Assembly: GCA_018266795.1 (NCBI GenBank)
Contig: JAFDZV010000001.1
Coordinates: 62,234 to 126,233, forward strand
Source: Bacteroidota bacterium
GTDB lineage: Bacteria > Bacteroidota > Ignavibacteria > OLB7
DNA length: 64,000 bases
Reading direction: 5' to 3'
The notes beneath the pieces are model-generated. The model ran no database searches and was not told the origin of the DNA. It saw nothing but the letters and a program-made list of their open reading frames with translations. How positions within the stretch are numbered: the stretch's first letter is position 1; each line of letters begins with the position of its first letter. The position numbers were made by a program, and so were the translations under genes. Shown piece after piece: positions 8,276 through 17,146 of the stretch.

Positions 8276-8833
8276 ATGCGGCGTACCGTGATCACCGTTG
8301 TCTGCACGCTCCTTGCCGTTGTGCTTCTGCAGCTCGCCCTCTACTCCGGATGGATGGTGTTCGGCGGCAGCCGGCCGTTGAAGCCTGCGGAACGTGCGCT
8401 CCTGATTCGCGAAGGGGATTCCGCCATCGCCCATCGTGAGGTTCCCGTGGCTGCCATCGTGTTCTACGGCGACTCGATGATCGGCGTTGGGCACAACACC
8501 GTGCAGCAGGACTCCAACATCGCGGGGCATGCGGAGATCAACGCGATCAACGACGCGATCCGCCATCTCGGGTACGAGCGCTTCATGCGGTTACGAAGGG
8601 ACTCGCTGCGTGTCATCACGACGTTCGAGCCATGCCTGATGTGTCGCGGTGCGCTGCTCGAATACGGGATCAGGCATGTCGAGTTCCTCAAGGGGAAGTC
8701 GCCGTGGTTCTGGCTGCGTGAGGACCTGCGCACCGCGGCATATCAGTGGAAGCGTACGCAGCGTGACAACGGCGGGCTGCAGGATTCGCTCTTCGACGGC
8801 TACCACCGGCGATGGCCAACAACCAATCCATAA
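8276..8833 (+). CDS. Membrane-anchored nucleoside/cytidine deaminase-fold protein
   Basis: A 185-residue protein with the zinc deaminase signature: HAEINAIN (His ligand and catalytic Glu) and PCLMC (two Cys ligands) about 40 residues apart, as in tRNA adenosine or guanine/cytosine deaminases. Unusually it begins with a hydrophobic segment of about 20 residues (VVCTLLAVVLLQLALYSGWMV), so the domain is probably tethered and may sit outside the cytosol. The ATG abuts the TGA of the DprE1-like gene, indicating translational coupling. Its substrate is unknown, and a deaminase is not part of the known arabinose-lipid pathway. Confidence 0.7.
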   Translation: MRRTVITVVCTLLAVVLLQLALYSGWMVFGGSRPLKPAERALLIREGDSAIAHREVPVAAIVFYGDSMIGVGHNTVQQDSNIAGHAEINAINDAIRHLGYERFMRLRRDSLRVITTFEPCLMCRGALLEYGIRHVEFLKGKSPWFWLREDLRTAAYQWKRTQRDNGGLQDSLFDGYHRRWPTTNP

Positions 8834-8839
8834 ACTCTC

Positions 8840-9316
8840 ATGGCCGCACGCATTTCGATTTTGGCTACGGTGTTCGTCCTGATGTTTGCTGCGGTAACCG
8901 GCTGTGCCGATCGCTGCGCCGGTGTGGTGTGTTCGCCCGCACCTACTCCGCTGCAGGTGGTTGTTGGTGATACCATCTCGGTGGATACGCAGATCGTGGT
9001 GCTGCGCGGCACGCCTCCGGCCGACACCACCGTAGATACCGTGCTCGTGTTCCAACGCCCCACGGCGCAGGCCGTTGTTACGCTCTGGCGCGTGCAGGGA
9101 GTTGATACCGTTGCGTTCGATACGCTGCGCCGCGACGGCTACTCGTACTCTCTCCAGGACATCGGCGGGCTCCCGACGCCATCCTTCATCGTGCGTGCGG
9201 ATCGCGGCGCCAGGCATGTGTCGCAATCGGGCCTCACGGTGCGGCATGTCGACGGCTGCTGCCCGTACGATGTGGTGGGCTACTACACGCTGGCTCTGCC
9301 GCTGACCGCACCGTAG
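8840..9316 (+). CDS. Small hypothetical lipoprotein
   Basis: A 158-residue protein with an N-terminal hydrophobic stretch and lipobox-like AVTGC near residue 22, followed by DRCAGVVC. The mature part is rich in Val, Thr and Asp and looks like a beta-sandwich domain; I do not recognise a family. It starts 6 bp after the deaminase stop and is the last gene before a strong terminator, so it belongs to the same operon. Confidence 0.6.
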   Translation: MAARISILATVFVLMFAAVTGCADRCAGVVCSPAPTPLQVVVGDTISVDTQIVVLRGTPPADTTVDTVLVFQRPTAQAVVTLWRVQGVDTVAFDTLRRDGYSYSLQDIGGLPTPSFIVRADRGARHVSQSGLTVRHVDGCCPYDVVGYYTLALPLTAP

Positions 9317-9353
9317 AGTTCTCCCGGCGGGTTGCGGCAGAGCACCGCTCACG

Positions 9354-9386
9354 AAAAAAGGCGCAGCGTTGCCGCTGCGCCTTTTC
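9354..9386. terminator. Bidirectional intrinsic terminator
   Basis: A perfect 13-bp stem (aaaaggcgcagcg / cgctgcgcctttt) with a TTGC loop, A-run before and T-run after. It lies between convergent genes and can terminate both strands. Confidence 0.92.
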
Positions 9387-9437
9387 GGTTTCCAATCTCC
9401 ACGCTGCGCGGGCGGGGCGTGCACACACACGGCCTAC

Positions 9438-10196
9438 CTACCTGCCGTTGAGTGTCCAGTCGTATTCCTGGAAGGCGATCTTCACTGCATCCGGTGCGGC
9501 CAGCGCCTTCTTCATAGCAGCCGTTCCGTACTTCTTCGCGAACTCCTTCAGTCCGTTGTCGCCGCCGAAGTCCCCCTTGTACCAATCGAAGATCTTCGAA
9601 AGCGAGAGCGTGTTCGTCTTCTCGTCGAACCGGTTCTGTGATGAGGCCAGGTAGGTGGAAGCATTGGCGGCAAGCTGCGCCCGGACGGTCTTGCCGGCGA
9701 ACGCATGCGTCTTGATGGGAGGGCAGCTGCGCGCTGCGCACACCAGTCCGAAATGAATCAGCGGCTCCTTGAACTTCGCACGGATCATCGTGTTCTCGAT
9801 CTCGTTCAAGGTCAGCATCCTGCCCGCCACCTTGAACTTCTTCGCATCGAAGAATCCCTTCACGTCGGTCGGCTTCTTCATGCCGGGATTGTCCAGCACG
9901 TTCCGGATCACGAGCGCATTGTAGGCATTGAGCCAGAAGGCAAGCTGTTCGTTCGACGGGAGGGAGGTGATCGATGCTGTCTCGAGCGATTTGAGATAAA
10001 CCGCGAAGTCATCGTTGTTCTTGAACTTGCTGTAATCCACGCGGCCGTTGGCCACGGCTGTGGAGAGGAGATGATCGAACTTCGAATGATCGAACGTGGC
10101 AGCAGCATCCTTTGCCGCCGCCGGGGCGATGAGTCCAACGGCGAGAGCAAGCATCACGATGATCGGACGCGCATGTGTCGAAAGTCTGTGTGTCAT
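9438..10196 (-). CDS. DUF547-domain secreted protein
   Basis: A 252-residue protein with a signal peptide (IIVMLALAVGLIAPAAA) and a DUF547 core: FDHLLSTAVANGRVDY, NEQLAFWLNAYNALVIRNVL, the Cys-containing FGLVCAARSCPPI, and a late KIFDWYKGDFGG. DUF547 proteins are widespread in the periplasm of Gram-negative bacteria. The conserved Cys/His/Trp pattern has suggested a hydrolase-like fold, but no function is established. Convergent with the preceding operon across a bidirectional terminator. Confidence 0.88.
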   Translation of the reverse strand: MTHRLSTHARPIIVMLALAVGLIAPAAAKDAAATFDHSKFDHLLSTAVANGRVDYSKFKNNDDFAVYLKSLETASITSLPSNEQLAFWLNAYNALVIRNVLDNPGMKKPTDVKGFFDAKKFKVAGRMLTLNEIENTMIRAKFKEPLIHFGLVCAARSCPPIKTHAFAGKTVRAQLAANASTYLASSQNRFDEKTNTLSLSKIFDWYKGDFGGDNGLKEFAKKYGTAAMKKALAAPDAVKIAFQEYDWTLNGR

Positions 10197-10268
10197 CGGT
10201 TGATTCCTTGAGTTTGTCGTCGATCGCGGCCGAGCGCGGGGTTGCCGGGCTTCGTGCGATGCGCGGCA

Positions 10269-10817
10269 TCATTGCCGCATCCATGGGGGGCTGGTGCGTT
10301 CGATCAGCGGGAACACCGGACAGTCGTGCTCGTGTGCGCCCGGCAGGTAGCCGGTGCTGACCAGAAACTCGTTCACGATTTCGCCACCAGTAAAAACAAA
10401 TGTGCGTTTGAACAGCCGGCGCCACTCTTCACGTGAGCGCGGATGGTGCCGCTCCAGCCATCCGGCGAACGAACCGAACTCCTCGCGCAGCGCAACGATG
10501 CGTCGCGCGTTCTCGATGACGGCGTTCACCTTCAGGCGATTCCGTACGATGCCGGCATCGGCAAGCAGGCGTTCCCTCTCGGGATCTCCGTATGCGGCAA
10601 CGCGATCGATTACAAACCCGTCGAACGCCCGATGGAAGTTCTCCTTCTTCTTCAGGATCGTAATCCAGGAGAGTCCCGCCTGGTTGATCTCGAGACAGAG
10701 ACGTTCAAAGAGCGCGTTCTCGTCTGTGAGCGGGAACCCGTACTCGGTATCGTGATACGATCGGTGCGGCTCGTCGGGAGCCATGCTGCGAACGGCGAGG
10801 CAGTAGCTTGAGGCCAT
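10269..10817 (-). CDS. tag: DNA-3-methyladenine glycosylase I
   Basis: A cytosolic base-excision repair enzyme that removes 3-methyladenine. Family marks are YHDTEYGFPLTDENALFERL, LEINQAGLSWITILKKKENF and IVRNRLKVNAVIENA. The C-terminal HEHDC supplies the His-x3-Cys zinc pair; the N-terminal Cys ligand would be Cys6, which is why I keep the longest start rather than Met12. The Cys-His spacing at the N-terminus is about three residues longer than in E. coli Tag, so zinc binding should be checked. 182 residues is normal. Confidence 0.9.
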   Translation of the reverse strand: MASSYCLAVRSMAPDEPHRSYHDTEYGFPLTDENALFERLCLEINQAGLSWITILKKKENFHRAFDGFVIDRVAAYGDPERERLLADAGIVRNRLKVNAVIENARRIVALREEFGSFAGWLERHHPRSREEWRRLFKRTFVFTGGEIVNEFLVSTGYLPGAHEHDCPVFPLIERTSPPWMRQ

Positions 10818-10948
10818 CTCTTCACTTCATCCGGAATTTCTTAGCTTGCCCGCCTTGAACCCGCTCCGTGCCATCAACCGCGAGGCTTGGAACACGAACG
10901 GCCGGCGAGGTTTGATCACGCTCATCGACTGACAGCAGAAAGAGAATC

Positions 10949-11419
10949 ATGCCGACGATAATCGAGAGTTCATTCGAGACAACCGGGCATCGGTATGCCA
11001 TCACCGTAAGCCGGTGGAACGAATTTATCACAAAACGATTGCTTGAAGGGGCGCTCGACTGCATGAGAATGCATGGGGTGGATGATTCCGGCATCACGGT
11101 GGTTCACTGTCCGGGCGCGTTCGAGCTGCCGCTGGTTGTCCACAAGCTTGCCGGCTCCGGGCTGTACGATGCCGTGCTGGCGCTCGGCGCGGTGATCCGC
11201 GGAGCAACGCCCCACTTCGAACACGTGGCCGGGCAGGCGGCGAACGGCGTTGCCTCCGCCGCCCTGGCAACCGGTGTGCCCTGCATGTTCGGTGTGCTGA
11301 CGGTGGACACGATCGAACAGGCGATTGAACGTGCCGGCTCCAAGGCCGGGAACAAGGGATGGGAGGCGGCGATGGCCGCCATCGAGATGGTGAACCTGCT
11401 CCGCGCCATCCCCGGTTAA
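10949..11419 (+). CDS. ribH: 6,7-dimethyl-8-ribityllumazine synthase
   Basis: Penultimate enzyme of riboflavin synthesis. It condenses 5-amino-6-ribitylamino-uracil with dihydroxybutanone phosphate in the cytosol and usually forms a 60-mer or pentamer. Clear motifs: [42 protein letters not shown] with the catalytic His, [23 protein letters not shown], and a typical C-terminal AAIEMVNLL. 156 residues is standard. No FMN riboswitch is recognisable in the 130-bp leader and no other rib gene is nearby. Confidence 0.96.
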   Translation: MPTIIESSFETTGHRYAITVSRWNEFITKRLLEGALDCMRMHGVDDSGITVVHCPGAFELPLVVHKLAGSGLYDAVLALGAVIRGATPHFEHVAGQAANGVASAALATGVPCMFGVLTVDTIEQAIERAGSKAGNKGWEAAMAAIEMVNLLRAIPG

Positions 11420-11558
11420 CATGGCGTACTCATGCAGTGTGCGGAGCGCATGGGGGCGGATCTTGCCCTTGCACTGCGCGCATGGAAGCCGTTGATTTCT
11501 CGATCATGCACGCTCGCTTCGCTTGATCCGAGAATCGATTCATTAGCATCTGTCAGCA

Positions 11559-13901
11559 ATGATTTCCCAGCAGACGCTTGGGTTGCGACTTCTTCTTCCG
11601 ATCCTTCTTCTCGTAGCCGCCGCCCCGCTTGCACACGCGCAGGGCGAATACGAATGGACGCTCTACAGCGCGCTGAACGCCACCCAGGCGGTAGCGTTCG
11701 ATACGGCAGGCACCTTCTGGGTTGCTACCACCGGCGGCGTTGTCGCCTACCATTCGGGCGACCGGTCGTTCCAGGTGTTTCATACCACCGATCAGATCTA
11801 CCCGGAGAAGCAGGGACTGCTTGCACTCAACTCCACCGCGATCGCATTCGATCCCTCCAACAACGACATGTACGTGGGGAGCGATGAGGGGCTGGTAAGC
11901 ATCCGGAAGGGGGATGGACGTGCGTGGCGCTACTCGGCGGAGATCGCCTCGATGAGCGAACGGCCAAGCCGCCGCATCAATGGCTTCGGCTTTCACAACC
12001 GCCACGTCTACTTCCTGTGTGACTTCGGCATCGGCGTCTACAACCCGGACGGCAACAGCTTCATCGAATCCTATCTCCGTTTCGGAACGATCCCGCAGAA
12101 CACGCCCGTGCACGCCATCCTCTTCTGGAGTGATCGTATCTGGGTGGGCACCGACGGCGGACTTGTCTCCGCGCCGTTGTCGAGCCCGAACCTTGCTGCG
12201 CCGGATTCGTGGACCATGTATCCCGGCATGGCAACCGGTGCGGTCTACTCACTCGCGGTGCTGCGCGATTCGATGATCATCGGCACGGACAGCGGAGCAA
12301 CCATGATCGGCGCGGATGGGGGCTTCGCCAGGCGGGGCGATCTGCCGTTGGTGAAGACCTATGTCACGGCGAACGGTAATCAGGTATCGGCTGCGTCGGA
12401 GATCGCCATCTATCTTTACAACGGAAGCACATTCACACTGGCTTCCGGTGTTCCGGATATCATCACCTCAACCGTGATCGGCCGCGACGGCAGCATTGCC
12501 GTGGGGTTGCGCAACCTGGGGTTCGGTCTCTTCGCAAACCAGACACTGACCACACTGCAACCGAACGCGCCCGCACTGAATCAGTTTACCGATCTCATTC
12601 GCACGGACGACGGCTCCATCTGGGCCGCAAGCAGCAGCGGCGGCTCATCGGCCAGCGCCGGTCTGTCGCGGTTGAAGAGCGAATGGTGGCAGGATTACAG
12701 CAGCGCAAACCTTGCCGCGTTCAAGGGGGACAACGGCCAGCCGAACAACGCGGTCTGGAACGTCGGCAACGGTCCCAACGGTCAGGTCTGGGCCGGCACG
12801 TACGGCATCGGCATGATCGTACTGAACCCGACGCCTGACACGGTTGTGGATGCGACGCGTTACTTCGAGGGGAACTCGCCGCTGCGTGGGCTGCCGATCG
12901 ATCCCACGTATGTGGTGACCTGCAAGGCAGTCGCCGATGCGAACAGCCGCACGTGGTTCACGAACTTCGATCCGACGTCGGCCAACGGTCCGGTGCTCCT
13001 GGTGAAGCTGCGGAACGACGAACAGTCCGCAGACGGCACCGGCTTCGTGGGCTTCGTCTGTCCGTACAACATCCCCCGCGCATTCCGCTGGCTGGCGATC
13101 GACGACTACGGGACGAAGTGGATGGGGCCGGATGCGGTCAACAACGCCCCGGGGCTGTTGTACATGAACGACGGCGGCAATCCCTCCGATCCATCGAGCG
13201 CAAAGTGGGGCATCCTGACAACGAGCGATGGCCTGCTCAGCAACCAGCAGACGGCGCTTGTCTCGGACAAGCTTGGCGAACTCTGGATCGGGACGCCGAG
13301 CGGGCTGACGGTGCTGGTGAATCCGGGATCGGTGGTGGCCAGCCATGCCACGCCGGTGTTCCGCAGCATTCGGTTCTTCACGGACATCTATGTGTATGCG
13401 GTTGCCGTGGACGCGTTGAATCGGAAGTGGGTTGGGACCGATCAGGGGATCTTTCTGTTGAACGCCGAGGGCGATCAGGTGCTCACGAAGTTCACAACTG
13501 ATAATTCACCGCTGGTGAACAATCAAATTCGTTCGATTTTGGCCGTGGATGCCACCGGAGATATTTATATTGGCACCAAGAATGGCATGAACCGGGTGCG
13601 TACCATTGCGGTGGAGCCTTCCACCGGCGATGGGCAGCTGGCTCTCTCACCCCATCCGTTCAGAATTCCTTCGGCAGAGCCATTGCGTATCAAGGGGCTT
13701 CCCTCGGACGCAACGGTGAAGATTTTCGGACCGGGCATGACCCTGGTTCGCGAGTTCCCTGCGCCCGGTGGTGCAGTGGCATTGTGGGATGGCCGTGACG
13801 CATCCGGGAATGACGTTCCATCCGGTGTGTATATCATCGCGGCGGGGGCGGGCAGCGGCGATGTCGTTGCTGTAGGCAAAGTGGCAGTGATTCGGCAATA
13901 G
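11559..13901 (+). CDS. porZ: PorZ-like beta-propeller protein of the type IX secretion system
   Basis: A 780-residue exported protein with a signal peptide ending PLAHAQ. The body consists of repeated propeller blades with motifs such as AFDTAGTFWVATTGGVVAYH, DNMYVGSDEGLVSI, IWVGTDGGLV, LWIGTPSGLTVL and KWVGTDQGIFLL, the pattern of two-component-regulator propellers. The last 85 residues form a T9SS-like C-terminal domain (LSPHPFRIP, VKIFGPGMTLVREF, SGVYIIAAG). Two propellers plus an uncleaved CTD is the layout of PorZ, a surface component of the T9SS attachment complex in Porphyromonas. The start is the ATG giving MISQQTLG. A generic T9SS-secreted propeller protein is the alternative. Confidence 0.7.
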   Translation: MISQQTLGLRLLLPILLLVAAAPLAHAQGEYEWTLYSALNATQAVAFDTAGTFWVATTGGVVAYHSGDRSFQVFHTTDQIYPEKQGLLALNSTAIAFDPSNNDMYVGSDEGLVSIRKGDGRAWRYSAEIASMSERPSRRINGFGFHNRHVYFLCDFGIGVYNPDGNSFIESYLRFGTIPQNTPVHAILFWSDRIWVGTDGGLVSAPLSSPNLAAPDSWTMYPGMATGAVYSLAVLRDSMIIGTDSGATMIGADGGFARRGDLPLVKTYVTANGNQVSAASEIAIYLYNGSTFTLASGVPDIITSTVIGRDGSIAVGLRNLGFGLFANQTLTTLQPNAPALNQFTDLIRTDDGSIWAASSSGGSSASAGLSRLKSEWWQDYSSANLAAFKGDNGQPNNAVWNVGNGPNGQVWAGTYGIGMIVLNPTPDTVVDATRYFEGNSPLRGLPIDPTYVVTCKAVADANSRTWFTNFDPTSANGPVLLVKLRNDEQSADGTGFVGFVCPYNIPRAFRWLAIDDYGTKWMGPDAVNNAPGLLYMNDGGNPSDPSSAKWGILTTSDGLLSNQQTALVSDKLGELWIGTPSGLTVLVNPGSVVASHATPVFRSIRFFTDIYVYAVAVDALNRKWVGTDQGIFLLNAEGDQVLTKFTTDNSPLVNNQIRSILAVDATGDIYIGTKNGMNRVRTIAVEPSTGDGQLALSPHPFRIPSAEPLRIKGLPSDATVKIFGPGMTLVREFPAPGGAVALWDGRDASGNDVPSGVYIIAAGAGSGDVVAVGKVAVIRQ

Positions 13902-13916
13902 CCTTACCTATACCTG

Positions 13917-14240
13917 ATGTTCCACTCTTACAAGGGACCGCACGTGGAAAACAACCGTGATGAAGTATTCTCACGCCGAGTGAGAGCAGGGAAGAGAACC
14001 TACTACATCGACGTTCGTTCTACCCGCGCTGGCAACGACTACTACATGACGATCACCGAAAGTAAGCGCATGGGTGAGTCGGAACGCGAGAAGTTCAAGA
14101 TCTTTCTCTACAAGGAAGACTTCGAGAAGTTCCGCGAGGCGTTCAACGAAGCCCTCTCGTTCATCTACGTGGAACTGACGAAGATCAACGCCATGCCGCG
14201 CACGCGTGAGTACGACGAGCATGATATCGAGGAACAGTAG
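13917..14240 (+). CDS. PUR-family (DUF3276) nucleic-acid-binding protein
   Basis: A 107-residue cytosolic protein with the PUR-alpha-like repeat: VFSRRVRAGKRTYYIDVRST, then DYYMTITESKR, then KIFLYKEDFEKFREAF. This family (DUF3276/BpuR type) is conserved in Bacteroidota and spirochaetes and binds DNA and RNA; a regulatory role is known for Borrelia BpuR. One PUR repeat would form a dimer. The C-terminal acidic tail (EYDEHDIEEQ) is typical. It lies 15 bp after the PorZ-like gene. Confidence 0.9.
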   Translation: MFHSYKGPHVENNRDEVFSRRVRAGKRTYYIDVRSTRAGNDYYMTITESKRMGESEREKFKIFLYKEDFEKFREAFNEALSFIYVELTKINAMPRTREYDEHDIEEQ

Positions 14241-14300
14241 GCGCGTTCACGTATCCGGCTTCACGTGTGCCGGCCGGTCCCCCGCATCGACACTGTTGGC

Positions 14301-14332
14301 GAACTCCACACTCTAGGCGAGATGTGGAGTTC
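14301..14332 (+). terminator. Hairpin after the PUR gene
   Basis: A perfect 10-bp stem gaactccaca / tgtggagttc with a 12-nt loop, about 60 bp after the stop. There is no long T-run, so it may be a weak or factor-assisted terminator. Confidence 0.5.
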
Positions 14333-14461
14333 CGCATTTGAGAGCCAGACCCTGTACGAAGCGTAACAACTCACGGTTCCCCTCGAAGCCGGGCTCCGAT
14401 CCCGTCAGCCCCGGCCAGGCGGCCATCGTTGGGAACTACAACCCGCACGGCGTTTACAATC

Positions 14462-15205
14462 ATGCCATCGATTCTTCTCTTCGGACCCGGCAATCGCATC
14501 GTGCCGTTCGCTGCCGGCATTCCCGATACATGGACCGTGTACCTTGCCGCAGCCTCGGTGCCCGAAGGGCTTGCGCGCGCGGTGACGCTGGTTGATCCGG
14601 CGCACGAGTTCGGCGCGGCGCCGCCCGACGTGGTGGCCGATCTGTATGTGGATCGCGAATCGAAGGAGGATCTGCTTGGCCTGCTTGCAGCAGGCGGGTT
14701 CGCGGGGGCCACGCTCGTCAGCAACACGCTCACGATGACAGCCACCGAGGTTGCCTTGCGCATCGAGTGTGCGATGCCGGTGATCGGCATCAGCTACATC
14801 TCGTCGATCTTCGAGTCCAGCCCGATCGTGGAGGCAGCGCCCGCCTTGCAGAACGGCGAGGAGGCAGGCATGCAGACGCTGGCGCATCTGAGGGAACTCA
14901 CGGGAAAGGAAGTGGAGTGCGTGATCGATCGCGTTGCCCTGGTCTCCGCGCGCACGCTGGCGATGATCATCAACGAGGCGGCCTTTGCGCTGATGGAGGG
15001 GGTGGCCGGCGTTGACGATATCGATACCGCAATGAAGCTTGGAACGAACTACCCCGCGGGACCGCTCCACTGGGCCGATCGCATCGGGCTGGACGTTGTG
15101 CTGGCCGTTCTGGACGCGCTGCATGCAGAGTACGGCGAGGAGCGCTACCGCCCATGCGTTCTGCTGCGTCAGCTTGTTCGCGCCGGACAGCCAATCGGCG
15201 CCTGA
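14462..15205 (+). CDS. 3-hydroxyacyl-CoA dehydrogenase-like protein with a degenerate NAD domain
   Basis: About 247 residues. The C-terminal 100 residues are a clear 3HCDH C-terminal helical domain: CVIDRVALVSARTLAMIINEAAFALMEG, then DIDTAMKLGTNYPAGPLHWADRIG, then LDALHAEYGEERYRPCVLLRQ. The N-terminal half is short and lacks the GxGxxG dinucleotide motif; it opens LLFGPGNRIVPFAAG. It may therefore be a non-catalytic or divergent paralogue of the beta-oxidation enzyme. I start at MPSILLFG, because an upstream in-frame ATG adds only 11 unlikely residues. A thiolase gene follows two genes on, which suggests an acyl-CoA context. Confidence 0.75.
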   Translation: MPSILLFGPGNRIVPFAAGIPDTWTVYLAAASVPEGLARAVTLVDPAHEFGAAPPDVVADLYVDRESKEDLLGLLAAGGFAGATLVSNTLTMTATEVALRIECAMPVIGISYISSIFESSPIVEAAPALQNGEEAGMQTLAHLRELTGKEVECVIDRVALVSARTLAMIINEAAFALMEGVAGVDDIDTAMKLGTNYPAGPLHWADRIGLDVVLAVLDALHAEYGEERYRPCVLLRQLVRAGQPIGA

Positions 15206-15227
15206 CGTCGGTGCGGGCGGGAGTTCA

Positions 15228-15587
15228 ATGGATGGAATCCAATCGGCTTCAATGAACAACGGTCGTCTGCTGCTGGTTGCCATCATAACTGTTGCGCGCG
15301 ATGCCCTCGATGCGTTCCGCAGTTACGAGGAGAGCGCCGCGCGGATCATGGCCCGCTATGGCGGCGCGATCGAGCGCACGGTGGCATTGGATGACGATCC
15401 ATCGGCCGGCGGAATGAGAGAAGTGCATCTGGTTGCATTCCCCGATCGTCCGGCGTTCGACGCCTATCGGGCGGATCCGGAATTGAACGCGCTCGCCGGG
15501 CTGCGTGCCACGGCGATCGTCCGAACGGAGATCCTCGTTGGCACCGAGGGGCCGCTGTACCCGGCCGCTGGTGCACACTCCCCCTGA
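15228..15587 (+). CDS. Small dimeric alpha/beta-barrel-type protein
   Basis: A 119-residue protein whose core (LLLVAIITVARDALDAFRSYEESAARIMARYGG, read in parts, then VHLVAFPDRPAFDAYRADPEL) fits the ferredoxin-like dimeric alpha-beta barrel family that includes DUF1330 and antibiotic-biosynthesis-monooxygenase proteins. The ATG at 15228 has a GGGAG five bases upstream; an ATG 24 bp later (MNNGRL) is the alternative start. Function is not predictable. Confidence 0.6.
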   Translation: MDGIQSASMNNGRLLLVAIITVARDALDAFRSYEESAARIMARYGGAIERTVALDDDPSAGGMREVHLVAFPDRPAFDAYRADPELNALAGLRATAIVRTEILVGTEGPLYPAAGAHSP

Positions 15588-15704
15588 AACATCCGGCAGA
15601 ACGGAACCGCCGGCATGTTGTGCAGGCCGATGCGACAATCCGTTCGCGCCGAGTTCGTAATCAACGTCAACCCCATACCCCATCAACATCAGGTTCGATC
15701 TGCC

Positions 15705-16910
15705 ATGTCCGACGCCTTCATCATCTCCCCGATTCGCACTCCCATCGGTCGCTACGGCGGTGCGCTGTCCGCGGTTCGAGCGGACGATCTCGCGGCCATC
15801 GTTCTGAAGAACGTCATTGCGCGTACCGGCATTCCGGCCGATCGCGTGGACGACGTGATCATGGGCTGCGCCAATCAGGCCGGGGAGGACAACCGGAACG
15901 TAGCCCGCATGGCGGTGCTGCTCGCCGGCTTTCCGCAGGAGGTTCCGGCCACAACAATCAATCGGCTTTGCGGCTCCGCTCTGGATGCGCTTATCTATGC
16001 AGTCCGTTCGGTGAAGGCGGGCGAGGCCGATATCGTGATGGCCGGCGGCGTGGAAGTGATGTCGCGCGCCCCCTATGCCATTGCGAAGAACGTATCCGGT
16101 GCGGCGCAGTTCGGCAATCTCACGGCGTTCGATACCGCGCTCGGCTGGCGCTTTCCCAACGCGCGCCTGGAGGCGATGTTTCCGCTGGAGCAAATGGGGG
16201 AGACCGCGGAGAACGTTGCCGAGCAATGGAACATCGGGCGCGAGGAGCAGGATGCCTTTGCGTTCCGCTCGCATCAGCTTGCCGTTGCCGCATGGGAGGC
16301 CGGGCGCTACAATAACACGGTGGTTCCGGTTGAGATCCCGCAGCGCAAGGGCGATCCGATCGTGGTGCGGCGTGATGAGGGGCCCCGCGCGGATACTACG
16401 CTCGAGAAGCTTGCCGCCCTGAAGCCGGCGTTCCGCAAGGGGGGGACGGTTACGCCCGGGAATTCCTCCAGTCTCAACGACGGTGCTGCGGCGGTGATCG
16501 TCGCAAGCGAGCGTGCCGTGAAGGAGTTCAACCTTACACCGGTACTTCGTTACGTTGCCAGCGGCACGGTGGGGCTCGATCCCCGCATCATGGGTGTCGG
16601 GCCGGTGGCAGCAACGCGCAAGGCCCTGGCCGCCGCCGGGCTCGGCATCGGCAATTTGGATCTCATTGAATTGAACGAGGCGTTCGCCTCGCAGTCGCTG
16701 GCGGTCATGCGCGATCTGGAGCTGGACCCGGAGAAGGTGAACGTGAACGGTGGCGCCATTGCGCTCGGCCACCCGCTCGGCATGTCCGGTGTGCGCCTTG
16801 TTGCAACGCTTGGCGACGAGATGGCGCGTCGTGAGGGGAGCCGTTACGGACTTGCGTCCATGTGCATCGGTGTGGGGCAGGGGATCAGTGCAATCTTCGA
16901 GAAGGCTTGA
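15705..16910 (+). CDS. Acetyl-CoA C-acyltransferase (thiolase)
   Basis: A 401-residue thiolase, using the start MSDAFIISPIRTPIG rather than a longer upstream frame. The nucleophilic Cys is in INRLCGSALDAL (about residue 89), the catalytic His in NVNGGAIALGHPLGMSG and the second Cys in SMCIGVGQG near the C-terminus. LNEAFASQ is also present. It catalyses reversible thiolytic cleavage of 3-ketoacyl-CoA in the cytosol. The overall pattern is close to FadA/PcaF-type degradative thiolases, but chain-length preference cannot be read. It follows the 3HCDH-like gene. Confidence 0.93.
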   Translation: MSDAFIISPIRTPIGRYGGALSAVRADDLAAIVLKNVIARTGIPADRVDDVIMGCANQAGEDNRNVARMAVLLAGFPQEVPATTINRLCGSALDALIYAVRSVKAGEADIVMAGGVEVMSRAPYAIAKNVSGAAQFGNLTAFDTALGWRFPNARLEAMFPLEQMGETAENVAEQWNIGREEQDAFAFRSHQLAVAAWEAGRYNNTVVPVEIPQRKGDPIVVRRDEGPRADTTLEKLAALKPAFRKGGTVTPGNSSSLNDGAAAVIVASERAVKEFNLTPVLRYVASGTVGLDPRIMGVGPVAATRKALAAAGLGIGNLDLIELNEAFASQSLAVMRDLELDPEKVNVNGGAIALGHPLGMSGVRLVATLGDEMARREGSRYGLASMCIGVGQGISAIFEKA

Positions 16911-17056
16911 GCCCAACGTTGCAGTTGAGCGGTGAAGCGGCATAAGCAGTGTCGTCGATTGAGCGGAGGGAGAGTGGAGGATGTTGAACGGCGCGAAGTG
17001 CGGAGCCTGCTCCGCGCGTATCGGTGCGGACGTTCTCCAATGTATTCAAACAGGAA

Positions 17057-17097
17057 GCGGCCGGGTGCAGGCTCCCAGAGGAGCGACGCCCGGCCGC
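17057..17097. terminator. Strong hairpin between convergent genes
   Basis: Outer arms gcggccggg / cccggccgc (9 bp) with a second nested stem gctc/gagc. It lies between the thiolase and the minus-strand PorV/PorQ-type gene and is followed by GTTGTTATT. Confidence 0.75.
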
Positions 17098-17146
17098 GTT
17101 GTTATTCGTGATCATCCCGAGGATGCTGCAGGAGGAAGCGCGGCGT

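Noticed and set aside
10818-10948. Possible FMN riboswitch upstream of ribH
   Set aside because: The conserved RFN core sequences are absent in this 130-bp leader.
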